Position numbers and translations under genes: made by a program
Source: Jacaranda mimosifolia
Taxonomy: Eukaryota > Streptophyta > Magnoliopsida > Lamiales > Bignoniaceae
Assembly (NCBI GenBank): GCA_018894105.1
Contig: CM032126.1
Coordinates: 29,052,391-29,116,390 of the forward strand
Length of the DNA: 64,000 bases
Reading direction: 5' to 3'
Shown: positions 37,545 through 49,414 of the stretch, piece by piece
Position numbering within the stretch: the stretch's first letter is position 1
Layout of the letters: each line of letters opens with the position of its first letter
Notes under the pieces: generated by a model
What the model saw: the letters and a program-made list of their open reading frames with translations, nothing else
What the model was told of the DNA's origin: nothing
Databases searched by the model: none

Positions 37545-40500
37545 TTAATTGTTGCGTCGTTCCACCAAGAACGGTTTGAATGTGAGCAAAACTCCAACTG
37601 CCTCTATTACATTGAGGATGAAGAAAACCATTTGATCCCCTGCATTAACATTTAAGAGAAGCAGCCAATTAATGGCCATATGCATATGCATTGAATACAG
37701 AAATTAAAAGAGCATCAAAGTATGCCTAATAAATAATTATTACCTGGAAGGAAATTAGCATGCTGCCGCTTTTGTGCCCAACAAAATCTGCACCAAAATT
37801 TTCGTTTGATTTGAATATGAAAAAGTAAAACCAATAGTTTAATTTGGCTGATAAGGTTGAAATTAATTTAGATTAAAGAAGCTACAATATAATATAATTC
37901 CAAGAATAACTAACTCACAGTGATCCTCCCCCTGCTGGACCAGCAGCTTTGCAAATTGACATTAAGGTCATAGCTATACCGTTTGCAGCTCCTCTTTGGT
38001 GTTGGTCCTGTGAGAGAACAGAGATCATCATATCCAATCATATCATACATATCATATCATATATGGAGGCATAATCAAGAGGAGGAGATTTCTAGAGATC
38101 AATACCACAGCTCTATTTTGCAATATGAATAGCTCCGTTACGATGGAGATCTGCCCAAAATCAAACTTATAGTAATTATTAAATTTCAAATACCACAAAT
38201 ATGAATAGTGCACATAGAATTCTCACAGCTAAATTGACTAAGGTGAAAGTGTCACTTACAGATAGAACATTCTTCAATAAAGATGCACAGTTCAACACTA
38301 TGGACAGCGTGATCCCAGATAGCATGGCTATGTAGTGATAACTTGTTAACAGAGGAATTGAAATGATCTGCATTCAACAGACAACTTTTGAATGGATAGA
38401 TTGTCTACAACATGTCCATGTCATATCTCAACTTTCGAGTTCTTACTCCTAAAATTCGAGAAAGCATGATCGGACCCATCATTTTCTCCACAAGTGGATA
38501 TAAGGAAGATTGAAAGATTAAGAGGCCAACACCTGAAATTTGAACAAGCCATCAGCAAGAAAGTCTTTTAACTTATTTGGCTATATGCACTTCAAAGATC
38601 ATTGGCAGATATGCAATATTGTTTCCAGGAGCTCAATGCACATTACATATATATGGACCAGTATAGAAGGCTTCTTATAGACTTAATAAATGAGAAACAT
38701 GGTGAAATCTCTGTCATATAAATGACAGCAACTTCTGCTGGTAGCTAGTGATTTAGTTGAATCCCTGATGATGCTGTTATCTGCAGGCCAGAATAATTAG
38801 AAGATCTTTGCTTCTCTCTGAATCCATTTTAGAGCCTAAACAGTTGGACAAACTTTTATCTATTTTTTGATCATTTCATGTATATGTCAATCTATCTATC
38901 TATGTTAATTTAATGTTCCAAATAGTTGACAGGATGTAGATATTGGAGTTTTCTTTAGTGAAAGATTTCAACTATTATCACCATTTTAGAGACAAATATC
39001 TCATGTATTTTAATGGTCCATAGTGAGAGACTTTCTTAACCCACAATGATCAGTATTGCTCTGTGGACCTTGTACTCAACAATAATTCCAATTTCCTCAG
39101 TCTCTGAAACTATGGGAAAAACTTATGTTTTGCAAACATGAGAGAGATGGAGATGAACTGGGAAGAGATAGTCAGAAGCAACATGGATGAGATACTTTTA
39201 TGTCCCCACATACCTTTTGCCCATATTTCATCAAACTCTTAATCCAAAAAGCATGTAAGAATTGCTCTAATTACCTAAAAAGAAACATCAACAACTCACG
39301 AACATCAAAAAATATGATGAAAATGCATCACTATGTCAAAAAAGCAAACACGATTTCTTAAAAGATTCTCTCATCTCAGGAGCCTCCTGGCACTCTATGA
39401 CTACTAAATTGGCATTTTAGAATTTGTTGATGATCGGTGCCCCTTTAGCTCACATTCAAGACTGCTGAAATTCCTTTCAAATGTATGAGAGGTTTAAAGT
39501 GTGAAAACCTTTTCATAACAAGAATGTACTATACTGGCGGTTAAGGTTGAGGAAGGGTGATTTTAAATGATACTTTCAGTCTCTTCCAGTCCTGGGAAGA
39601 GGGGGAGGCGATGGGGATGGCCAACTTCTGTGGTATTGTGCATTCCAAGATTTGACTTGTGCTTGTTCATTTGACTGCAACACTAAATTCTATGCTTGAT
39701 GCTAGAAAAAGGATGGTGCCACAATTTGAATAAATGTTTTGGCATATCTGCTTAGTGGCACCATCTATCATGCTTAGTCTCATTCAAATGTCGGATTTGC
39801 AACACAAGTTTCTTTCAAAAAAGCAGCACTGTGAACCAATTCCTACATCCTTTAAAGCACATTCACTTTGACATAAGAACAAAGAACGGAAGGAGGTCAA
39901 AAATGAAGAGAACTATACCTGAGATTGCACGAACCGTCCCAAATTCTCAGTTGTATAACTTAAGCCTCCAAGTCTTCTGGGACTCTCAGCCCACAATGAA
40001 AATATCTATTGAAGTAAAATGGTTAACTGTTTGATGAATGTAAGCAAACAAGGTCAACTGAGAAGTCCAACTGACAACTGCTGCATACTTACATGATTAG
40101 TCTTTCATATTCCCAATGATATCAAAGCATCAGTTCTAAACATGAGAGCATCAAATTGGAATTATATATGCAAAAGTTTTCTTATCTTGATGCCATGCAA
40201 TTATTCAATTATAACGCCAATTAACATTTGTTAAATAAATTTCCATGTCTCTTTCCAACATTTTGGTTTGCCCTCTTAATGGCCACAAATTAGTCCGAGT
40301 TGAAGTATGCAAGAAGAAAATAAAGAAATAACATTCTCCAGCTGTAACTCTCTTGTGATAGAACAGTTCACAAGGGAACAAACCTATAAATATATTGTCG
40401 TACATGGTAATTTTTATGAGGAAAATAAAAGTGGATTTATCACAGAAAAAGGGATCAAGAGAGGTAATTAAGCCCATATAGATATTGACATTGCTTGAAC

Positions 40501-42479
40501 TTAAAGAAAGTTAATGCTATGCTGCATAATCACGCCAAAAATGTGTACATGTCTCCTCTGCCTTAAATTGTAGGAACGCACGGTAACAATATAAAAAGAA
40601 ATGCAGAAAATATTTCGTTCACTTTATCAGAAAAAAGATTGCTGTTATGTTTTAGCTTAGAATCAGTTTTTACAGCCATGCATCAGAGAAGATAACTGAC
40701 AAAGATTGCTGAACCTTTGTCAAAAACGGAGAGCAATTTTAGAAACTTGGAACATTGAATAATTCAATGTTAAGTACTAGGCTGTGATATTAACTTACCT
40801 CTGTGTAAGCCATATCATGAAGTGAGAAAACACAATATACAATGATGGATGACATAAGGGGCCAGTTCTTAAAGAGGCTTTCGTTGGAAGGAGTTTTTTG
40901 TCCTTCCTCCATCCCTTCGTGTCCAGTTTCAGACTCCAAAGCATCATAGGAACCTTGAGATGACATCGTCCCTGAGTTGTGTGTGTGCAAGGTTTCCTGC
41001 ATTTCTTAGAATTTATAAAAAATCACCACGGAGAAATTCAGACATATTTGAGGAACATAATTGTGGCAATATCAAACTTAATCATGATAATTCATAGTTA
41101 AGAAAATAGAGAATATACTTTGAGTTAAATTTACAAATAAATCAAACAATGTCTTATTATGCTTTTTGTCTGGTTTATACCTTAAACAATATTTTAAAAA
41201 CAAAATATATTTATGGGATGTATATAGTCAAACGAATTAAATTCTAAAATAACTTGAATGCTGCAAATTTCTTTATAACTCTCCCTGAAGTACATATTTG
41301 ATATAACTAGGCCCACAGACCCAGTATGATTATATTGCGGACAAGCCCAATGGTAGGCCCAGTAAAACATCTTAGAGTTGAAAATATTCCCATTTCGACC
41401 AAAGAGGTCGAATTATCCGACCGGGAGATCGATATGAGCAAGGCAAGAGCATTAACAGCAGCCTCTGCCACCCATCACATCCACATTAAATACGCCTCAA
41501 CTATTAGACTGTCCACATTAATTGGATTGACGGCGCGTTACCTCAGCAGTAATGGCAATACGAATCCCCTCTCCGGCCAACCGGCCATTTGTAAAGCTCT
41601 GACTTAGGTTGAAAAGACTTAATTTGCCCCTACTCATAGGATCAGTGCCTAGAATATGTCAAGGAGAAACTCGTCTTTTATCCCTAAGTAAACACTATAC
41701 CTCATCCTTCAAAAGTAACGGTAAGTTTTCATACTCTTTGAACTATTACTCTGTTCAACTACTCTCAAGTCGAAATACTAACTTAATCATTGGAGGGTCT
41801 TAGCCGAGGAGCCTCTTTGACTAGCCTAATGTTTGTTCCATGGCTACAAGATCCAACTCACGTCTTCAAATTATGTCTTTCTAGTCGATCAGTTCCTTTA
41901 GGTCGAGATCTAGGAGCCTATTATAGTAAAATTAACATCATCATTAGGCGCATTCTGTGGGAAGTGGAACTTACAGGTGAAAATAGTCAACACCAGGCGA
42001 ACCACATTTGAAAGACAGAGTGACCGTAATCACAACCGCCACCACATAATCAACTTGACCAGCAAATTGAAGGTCCCAATTCTCAACCAGAGCAGGTGGT
42101 CACTTTGACCATCTCTCAACTCATGCAGATGATCAGTGATCAAATTTCTGCCTAGCTTTCTGCGCAACTTTCAGCCACTTTGCAAAGACATAACAACTAG
42201 CTAGTTGTCGTCGCTAGTGCTACACCACATCCCTCACACCAAGAAAAGTGACCACCATAGAAAGACAAAACGAGAAATGAAACTCGTCACGACCCTATTA
42301 GACAAGACTTGAGCCTGGCCGATTTCCCTATGATGAACCACGCTACCAACCATGCAAGGAAGTAGTAGATTCAACTGAACATTTTGTTCAACCCAATCGA
42401 GCCCAACAACGCAAGCGAGTCGAGCACCAAAGACCTCAGGCCAGTTGAGATATGTCTAAAGCTGATAGAGATAAATGGG

Positions 42480-43600
42480 AGGAAGTTTCACATCAAGTTC
42501 AGCAGCTCAATAGGAGACTGGAAGAAAACTAGAGGAGAAATGTGGAGAAGACACAACTTGATAATACTCCCAGATTCCAAAGAGAGAGGGAATCTCCATT
42601 TATTCAGGAAATCATTAATGAGCGCATCGCAATCGATGTAAAAGTTTTGACTACATTTTTCGATATGATGGGTCAACCGACCCCAACAAGCACCTCCTGT
42701 AATTTGAAGACACACAAAAATGTAGTTGCACGGCCACAGTAACCACATACACGCAAAAATATTAGTTACCACTTTTCAGAAAGTAGCATTGGAATGGTTC
42801 GTCAAACTGAAGCCCGCATTCTTATTTTCTTATGATCAGCTCTGCATTAAATTCCTCCACCAATTTGCTAGTATAAGAAAAACAAAGTTGATGCATACTC
42901 TCTTCCACACAGTAAAGCAGAATGAGGGTAAATCTTTCAGAGATTTCTTCTCCAGATACAATACTGAAGTTTTAAAAACCGACAACCCCTAGATTGAATT
43001 TTTGATTGATGTTTTGTTCTTGGGATTGAGATATAAGAAATGTGCTAATGCTTTGGTCAAGGAGCGACCATGAACAATAGAAGGACTCCTTGACCTCGCA
43101 GAGAGATATATAGTAGAGGAGATGAATAAAATGAAATACGATGGATGAGAAGCCGACAAGAAGAAAGGCAAGGAGAAGGATGACAGGAACTAGAATGAAG
43201 GTCACTGATATCCGATAAAGCATTTTCACAATTACACCCCACTCAATACTCCTAGGAAAGGGATCTTGTTTGATATACAGCATGATAACCTCTTAAAAAG
43301 ACCAAGAAAACTCAATGAGGCAGAAGCCATGAAGAAATCCAAAAAATATTGGCATTTTCATTAGCAAAAGGCCATGACACGGAAGATTATTTCAACCTCC
43401 AGGATGAAATTGAGTGTCTCATCAGATAAGGCCACCTCAAAAGATACATTGATCAGAAAACCCTACAAGCAATGGCTCAAGCTGGCCAAACTCCTAGTAG
43501 AGAATGGTTGGTTAGCCCACAAAAAAAAGATAAAGGAAAGCAGAAGGTCAAGGATGATTGCTTCCCTTGAGAGGTGTTATTGATACAATCACAAAAGGAC
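42480..43600 (+). pseudogene. Tat gag remnant
   Basis: The Retrotrans_gag core is clearest at 42726-42992: VALEWFVKLKPAFLFSYDQL, FASIRKTKLMHTLFHTVKQN and SFRDFFSRYNTEV. Flanking frames are broken by stops (for example TAG at 42990-42992). Gag would form the particle; this one is dead. Confidence 0.75.
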
Positions 43601-43753
43601 CAATGGGGGGACTCCAAATCAACAAGAAGGCAGGCACAAAGACACCTGGAACCCAATAAGTTAAGGCAAGCTAGGTCAGTCTATCAACTTTCTACAAACA
43701 CGAACCCTATATCTTTTTCTGATTCAGACCTCATTCACTTAGGAGGTTAAGGC

Positions 43754-44002
43754 GTGGAGAGTAAGTTAGATTGCCCTTTTGTGGTTTATGTGGAAATAAC
43801 AAACTTTGAGGTTAGGAAAATCTTGGTCGATAATGGCAGCTTTGCAAACATCATTTTCTTGTCCACATTAGACAGGATGAAGCTTAGAAAGCTAAAGTTT
43901 GACCCTGTTCGAATGCCCCTAGTCAGTTTTGGGGGATCAGATATTGTGCCCGTTGGATCCATAGATTTATCCACATCTTTTGGACAAGCACCCACAAGGT
44001 GA
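43754..44002 (+). pseudogene. Tat aspartic protease remnant
   Basis: Family proteases have VLVDTGSSADILF. Here it reads KILVDNGSFANIIF, keeping the Asp but with Asn for the following Thr. The flap-side motif LVSFGGSDIVPVGSI is also recognisable. A TGA at 44000-44002 ends the frame. Confidence 0.75.
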
Positions 44003-44599
44003 ACCCTCATGATCAACTACCTCATTGTTGACGTGCCCTTTGCTTATAACGCCATCATGGGGAGACCAGCACTAAATGATTTTCGAGCAATAATCAATAG
44101 TATCTACTTATCACATGAAGGTTAAACTCCCAACAACAGTTGGAATTGGGGAGTTATTGTGTTATGTGAAAGATGCTTGACGTTGTTATACCATTTCGGT
44201 CGAGGCCAATGAACATAAAACCTAACCAAAACTGAAACTCTCGAGGGACATCCCTGTAATAGAACCCGAGAAGGGACAGACCAACAAAAAGAGGAAATGG
44301 GAAGACACTAGAGTCGAGCCCACTGAAAAATTCAAAACAATAGAACTCGAACCCAGTAACCTTGACAAAACAACGAGGATAGGAACAAGTTTGGGACATA
44401 ATATGGAATGCATGCTGGTCGATTTCCTCAAGAGAAATATTGATGTTTTTGCATGGAAAACAATCGTCCTCCAGGGAATCAACATCCAGATCACTGTCCA
44501 TCGTCTTAATGTTGACCTATCATTTAAACTAGTCAGATAAAAGACAAGAACCTTCAATACTGAGAGGACCCAAATAATAAGGACGAGATCAACAAGCTT

Positions 44600-45780
44600 C
44601 TAGAGGCAAGCTGTGTAGTTGAGATACAATATCCTAGTTGGTTATGTAATGTAGTCCTTATCCCTAAAAATGAGGGCAGATGGAGAATGTGTAATGATAT
44701 CACTGATCTTAATAAAGCATGCCCTAAAGACCCGTATCCTTTACTTCACATAGATTTGTTAGTCAATTCAACTGCAAAATGAGACCTTCTGAGCATGATG
44801 GATGCCTTTAAGGATGCTATCAAATTTTTAAGCATTCGAGGATAGAGATAAAACAACTTTTGTGGTACCAAATGGTGTTTTTTATTTTCTGGTCATGCCA
44901 TTTGGATTAAAAAATGTTAGTGCAACATACCAAAGACTGGTCAACTTTAGTTTAAGAACAAAATCGGTCGATCCATGGAAGTCTATGTGGATGATATGAT
45001 CGTTAAAATAGAAAGAGAATCAGACAACTTAGCCGACCTCGACCATATATTTTCTATTTTAAGAGCATTTGGTATAAAGCTTAACCTAAACAAATGCACA
45101 TTCGGAGTGAGAAGTGGAAAATTCTTGGGTTACATGGTCAGCCAGATAGGTATTGAAACTAATCCCTAGAAAATCTAAGCAATTCAAGATATCCCGCTAC
45201 CAAATATAGTGAGAGATACCAAGAGGCTAGTCGGGAGAATTATTGCTCTCAATCGATTTATAGCTCAGTTAGCAGATAAAAGTTGGCCATTCTTTTAAGC
45301 CCTCAGAAACACAAGGAAGTTTCAGTGTATAGAAAAATGCGATCAAGCTCTGGTTGAACTCAAACAATACCTAACCACCATTAATTGCAAAGCCTACGGT
45401 CGGAGAAGTATTGAGTTTGTATTTGGTAGTCTCCACTGCAGCAGTTAGTTTAGTTTTTGGTATCTACTCAGCAAGGCTTATATAAGCCACTATATTACAT
45501 TAGTAAAGTCTTGCAGGGTCCCAAACATAACTATTTGGGGATCGAAAAATTTGCCCTTACTTTAATCACAGCGGCATGAAAGTTGAGGCCCTATTTCTTG
45601 TCACATACTATCATTATTTTGACAAACCAATAATTGAAGCAGGTGCTCTTTAAGCTCGATACATCAGGGAGGTTAACTAAGTAGGCCATTGAGCTGGGAG
45701 AATTTGACCTCAAGTTTCAACCCCGCACTACTATAAAAGCCTAGGTGCTAGCTGATTTTATGGCAATGCGTGTCAACCTA
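44600..45780 (+). pseudogene. Tat reverse transcriptase and RNase H remnant
   Basis: RT blocks are GRWRMCNDITDLNKACPKDPYP (about 44670-44735), LVMPFGLKNVSATYQRL (about 44890-44940), and EVYVDDMIVK with an intact YVDD (44975-45005), then KCTFGVRSGKFLGYMVS. RNase H follows with stops (YYISKVLQGPKHNY, then ELGEFDLKFQPRTTI before 45740). Several nonsense changes and frameshifts occur. Confidence 0.82.
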
Positions 45781-45804
45781 CCCACAGTAGTCGAGCAGAA
45801 ATAG

Positions 45805-46266
45805 CAAGTTTGGTCTTTTCATGTAGATGGATCAGCCACAAATACAAGGGACAGGACGGGTATCTCCTTGTGTTCCCCTCAAGCGAAGGAATATGATTTC
45901 GCAATCAAGCTAAAGTACCCAGTCATGAATAATGAGGCGGACTATGAAGCTCTCATCGTGAGGATGAGAATGGCTCTAGATAGGGGGGTCATGTTGTTGC
46001 CAGCTATAATTGACTCGCAGCTGATCGCGAAGCAGTTTGGGGGAAACTTTGAAATAAGGGAGATGACCATGAACACCTATTTAACAGAGGCCAAACAACT
46101 TGAGCAACAATTCGAAAAGTTCACACTCAGTCAGGTGCCTAGGTCAGAAAATGAAAGAGCAGAAGCACTTTCAGAGTTCGCTAGCCCAACAAAAGGAACC
46201 AAGAAAAGGTCTATCACCTTTTTGGTCTCGGACAGACCTACCATCAATAACCTCCATAAAAATTAG
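45805..46266 (+). pseudogene. Tat second (archaeal-type) RNase H remnant
   Basis: The 45868-46266 frame carries the additional RNase H domain peculiar to Tat-type gypsy elements: YDFAIKLKYPVMNNEADYEA, DSQLIAKQFGGNFEI and QVPRSENERAEALSEFAS. The preceding HVDGSATNTRDRTGI segment (with the first catalytic Asp) is in the frame just upstream. This domain is the main reason for the Tat assignment. Confidence 0.82.
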
Positions 46267-46479
46267 GTCTTCGTTGTTGACGCCATGGGCCAAGTTGGAT
46301 TAATGAAATTAAGTCCTATCTCAGGGAAGATAAAACACCACTGGATAAGGCAGAAGCACGCAGGTTAAGAGCATGCTCGGCAAAATTCACCTTAGATGAG
46401 TTGACCAGCTATATACGACATCCATTTTAGGACCTCCACTGAAGTGCTTGACGCGCAAGTAGGGACAAGAAATCTTATA

Positions 46480-47521
46480 TGAGGTCCATGCTGGCATTTG
46501 CGGGAATCACTGAGGAGGTCGTGCATTAGCTCACAAGGTCATCAGGCATGGCTATTTTTGGCCAACTCTGCACAAGAACACCGTTGAATTTGCTCAAAGG
46601 TGCCCATTCTGTCAAGTCCATGCTAATATCTCTCATCAACCAGCTATGACCCTCACCCAGTGCAAATCACGTGGCCTTTTGACTAATGGAGGGTTGATAT
46701 AGTAGGATATTTCTCAAAAGCTACTAGCTAAAGAAAGTACATGATAGTAGCAGTCGAGTACTTCACCAAATGAGTTGAAGCAAAAGTCGTACCTAAGATC
46801 ACAAATGCAGTAATAAGGAGTTTTCTATAGAAGAATGTCATTTGTCATTTTGGCTTGCCCAAGATCCTCATATTTAACAACGAAACTCAATTTCAAAGCA
46901 AGAAAAAGAGGGAATGGTGTGAAAGCCTTGGAATTAGATAGCACTTCACTTAAGTCAGAAATCTACAAGCAAACGAACAAACATAGGTTACTAATAGAAC
47001 TGTTTTGGATCATATCAAAACCCGACTAGAAGGCTCTAATGCTAGTTGGGCAGATGACTTACCAGGAGTACTTTGGGCCTATCGAATCACCCTAAGAACT
47101 GCCACCAAACAGAGCCCACACAGTTTGGTTTATAGTTCATAAACAGTTATTTCTACTAAATTGATCCAACATACAACACGCATTATACACTACAAACCGA
47201 TCAAAAACCAAGCTGAAAAGGAATTCGACCTTGAAACCATCACGAGCTTCGGCAACAAGCTTCCCAAAAATATAGAGGTACAAGTCGATCATGTCGAAGC
47301 AGTATGATAAAAGTGTTAGGCCAAGATGTTTTAAGGTGGGAGACCTCGTTATTAAGAATGTTGAAGTCTCCAAAAATATTAGCAAGCTCAACCCAAAATG
47401 GGAAGGTCCATATTCTATAGTGAAAGTGGCAAAACATAACTTCTACTAACTAGCTAACATGAGAGGAAATGAACTTCCCAGACCCTGGAATGCAATTAAT
47501 CTGAGGAAGTTTTATGCGTAG
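46480..47521 (+). pseudogene. Tat integrase remnant
   Basis: The zinc-finger part HKVIRHGYFWPTLHKN .. CPFCQVHANISHQPA is at about 46525-46640. Core blocks follow (VDIVGYFSKA near 46690, then IVAVEYFTK and FGLPKILIFNNETQF). The C-terminal part FKVGDLVIKNVE, LNPKWEGPYSI and LRKFYA ends at a TAG, 47519-47521. Many stops and frame changes are present. Confidence 0.82.
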
Positions 47522-47574
47522 ATTGCATTGTATAGCAAGCACAAGTTCTAATGAATATCGTCTCGCAATCTCGT

Positions 47575-47890
47575 AGTTGCATCATCAAAATTGTGTATGA
47601 TTCAATTACTAAGCAATGGTCAAGTTGACCACGCAATCACATGAGCAAATTTGTGTATGATTCATTTACTGAGCAACGATCAAGTCGACCCCACAATCGC
47701 ATGATCAAAATTGGGTATGATTCAATTATTGAGCAATGATCAAGTCAACCCTGTAGTCGCATGATCAAAATTGTGTAATTCAATTATTAAATATCGATCA
47801 TGTCGACCCCACAGTCACATGATATAAAATGTGTAACCCAATTATTGCATGATAATCTACTCAACCTCATAGTTGTGTGAAAAAATCCGT
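47575..47890 (+). repeat. 60-bp tandem repeat after the Tat integrase
   Basis: About five units have a period of exactly 60 bp at first (47581, 47641, 47701, 47761), then decay. Unit landmarks are ATGATCAAAATTGTGTATGA and GAGCAATGATCAAGTCGACC. This non-coding array lies just after the integrase stop, in the 3' untranslated part of the element. Confidence 0.88.
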
Positions 47891-48489
47891 TTATAAATCA
47901 ATTACTTTGGATTCAAGTCAACCCCAAGGAAGATGACTAGTCAGGAACATAAATTTTCAAATTATTAGGTAATTAAAAAAGACAACAACGTAATTTCCAT
48001 GTTGAACATTGAGACCGTAAAATCTATGTCCCGAAAATCATTACTAGGACGAAATAAAATGAGAGTAAAGGATTTACTTTACTAACCATGAAATAAAGGA
48101 ATGGGAAAAGGTATGATATTGGCAGAGCTCTAGAGGTGCAACATCAACATCAATCAACATAGCTGCTAGTTAGTTAGTGCTCATACGAGAAATGAAAAAG
48201 AAATACTTGAATAACAAATTGTGCAAATATATATATATACATATATATGTACTTGTATATAGTTGCATTGACTCATATTTCAATGATATATATAGAAGAA
48301 AAGAAAATTAAAGTAAAAATTGAATTTGATTATACCAGTAGAGAGCACAATAATCCATATAGTGAGAATTTGTTTGATGGGCAGCCCTGTTTGTGTTTGT
48401 TTCGGTTGATCAACCTTACATCCTGGGCATCCCTCAAAGTAACCATCTTTCTGCAGCAAACTCTCCCTATACTCCTCCCTCCCACCCAT

Positions 48490-48751
48490 TTCCTTATATT
48501 TTTTATTTTTTCTTTTCAGTCCAAATTCTCGTGTACAGAGAGAGCGCGCCACACACACGCGCGCACACATATGGTGTATATATTCCTAACTGTTCCTACG
48601 AAAATGAATTAAATGCATGAGAGCCATGCCGTCAGATCCTATTCGTCGTCGACCATATACGATATTTTCATAAATAAATACTGATTATGAAAACATATAC
48701 TTATAATATATTTATTAAAAAAATGTATAATATAATAGATATCAAACGCAA
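48490..48751 (-). promoter_or_regulatory. Probable 5' UTR and proximal promoter of the ZIFL gene
   Basis: This lies upstream of the ZIFL ATG on the minus strand. It holds a purine-rich leader, a CT/GA-rich and alternating CG/CA stretch (48545-48570), and TATATACACCA (about 48573-48583, minus strand), a possible TATA box some 90 nt before the ATG. Confidence 0.4.
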
Positions 48752-49200
48752 TGTTTGGTTTTTTTTTTGTGTTTTAGGAGAATGAATGTTGAAAGTGGGA
48801 TTGGAAAATGTGATAATTGTGTTGGGGAATATAATGGACTTTTGGTTATATTTTAGGAAATAGTTAAAAAATTATTTTGAGAAATTTTGATATGTTTGTT
48901 TATATTTTGGGGGGAGATATTTTTTACTGTAACAATCAAATCAATATTTTTTTGTTAGCTTTTTGGACGGTGAAAATGGAATTGAGTAATTTATTTTGTT
49001 GTAAGAGTAATAAAAAAAAATGATATATAACATATATATATATGTATGTATATTGAAAATTTGGGAAGTTCTGTGAATAATGAAGGATATAAAAAGATAT
49101 TTTGGAAAAACCTATTTTAGTATTTTGAAGAAAAAAATGAGTGTATATTTGATTATGTTTTCCCAAAACAAAATTGTTTTGGGAAAATATAATCAAACGC
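48752..49200 (+). mobile_element. Short Tourist-like derivative
   Basis: About 450 bp. The left end AATGTTTGGTTTTTTT and the reverse-complemented right end GCGTTTGATTATATTTTCCC form loose inverted repeats. The interior GTAACAATCAAATCAATATT..TTTTTTGTTAGCTTTTT matches the arms of the elements at 2264-3853 and 57989-59021. It is therefore a shorter member of the same family, in the ZIFL upstream region. Ends are approximate. Confidence 0.55.
49148..49197. repeat. Near-perfect 23-bp inverted repeat (hairpin)
   Basis: The arms are 49148-49170 and 49175-49197, with a 4-nt loop and one mismatch; the core reads TTTTCCCAAAACA .. TGTTTTGGGAAAA. It sits at the right end of the Tourist-like derivative and could be a fold-back of its terminal repeat. 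Confidence 0.85.
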
Positions 49201-49414
49201 TCTCAAAATATTTTTGATATTATGGTAGTCTAAAATATATTATTATAATTCTAAAAGAAATTGTTGACAATTTCAAATATTATATATAATATTTTTTCTG
49301 GTGAGAGCCAAGTTGCTTGATCAACTAATCAATGTTAATTTTAATAATAACTGCCGTCAATTTAATTTTTAATGCATGACTATACATTAATATCTATTAG
49401 AATGTTTTAGTAAC

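Larger units (their letters stand above)
41297..47890 (+). mobile_element. Decayed Ty3/gypsy element of the Tat group
   Basis: It lies in opposite orientation within the ZIFL gene. Gag, protease, RT, RNase H, a second (archaeal-type) RNase H and integrase appear in that order; the extra RNase H marks the Tat group. A probable partial 5' LTR (about 41297-41944) ends with CATTGGAGGGTCTTAGCCGAGGAG-like sequence, followed by GGCGCATTCTGTGGGAA near 41947, resembling the start of Tat internal regions. No 3' LTR was found. Stops and frameshifts are frequent. Confidence 0.82.
37545..48489 (-). pseudogene. ZIFL: Broken ZIFL (zinc-induced facilitator-like, MFS) transporter gene
   Basis: Plant ZIF/ZIFL proteins are 12-helix MFS carriers of the vacuolar or plasma membrane, tied to zinc, potassium and auxin homeostasis. 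The first exon (48489-48336) starts MGGREEYRESLL, with the family motif GCPGCKVDQ and first helix TIWIIVLSTG. The next recognisable exon is 40996-40799 (ETLHTHN .. SLFKNWPLMSS, MAYTE). Then come 40005-39919 (FSLWAESPRRLGG), 38532-38447, 38367-38260, 38150-38106 (FILQNRA), 38007-37919 (RGAANGIAM), 37787-37744 (WAQKRQ) and 37639-37545 (LTFKPFL, stop). Exons for roughly helices 1-6 are absent. Exon 40005-39919 is 87 nt where the frame needs 88. All surviving splice sites are GT..AG. A 6.6 kb Tat element lies in the gap, so this is almost certainly non-functional. Confidence 0.85.

Noticed and set aside
48490..48570. N-terminal extension of the ZIFL first exon frame (MCARVCVARSL..)
   Set aside because: The extension is a GC/CA-rich leader. 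The family protein begins shortly before the GCPGCKVDQ motif, so the ATG at 48489 was preferred.
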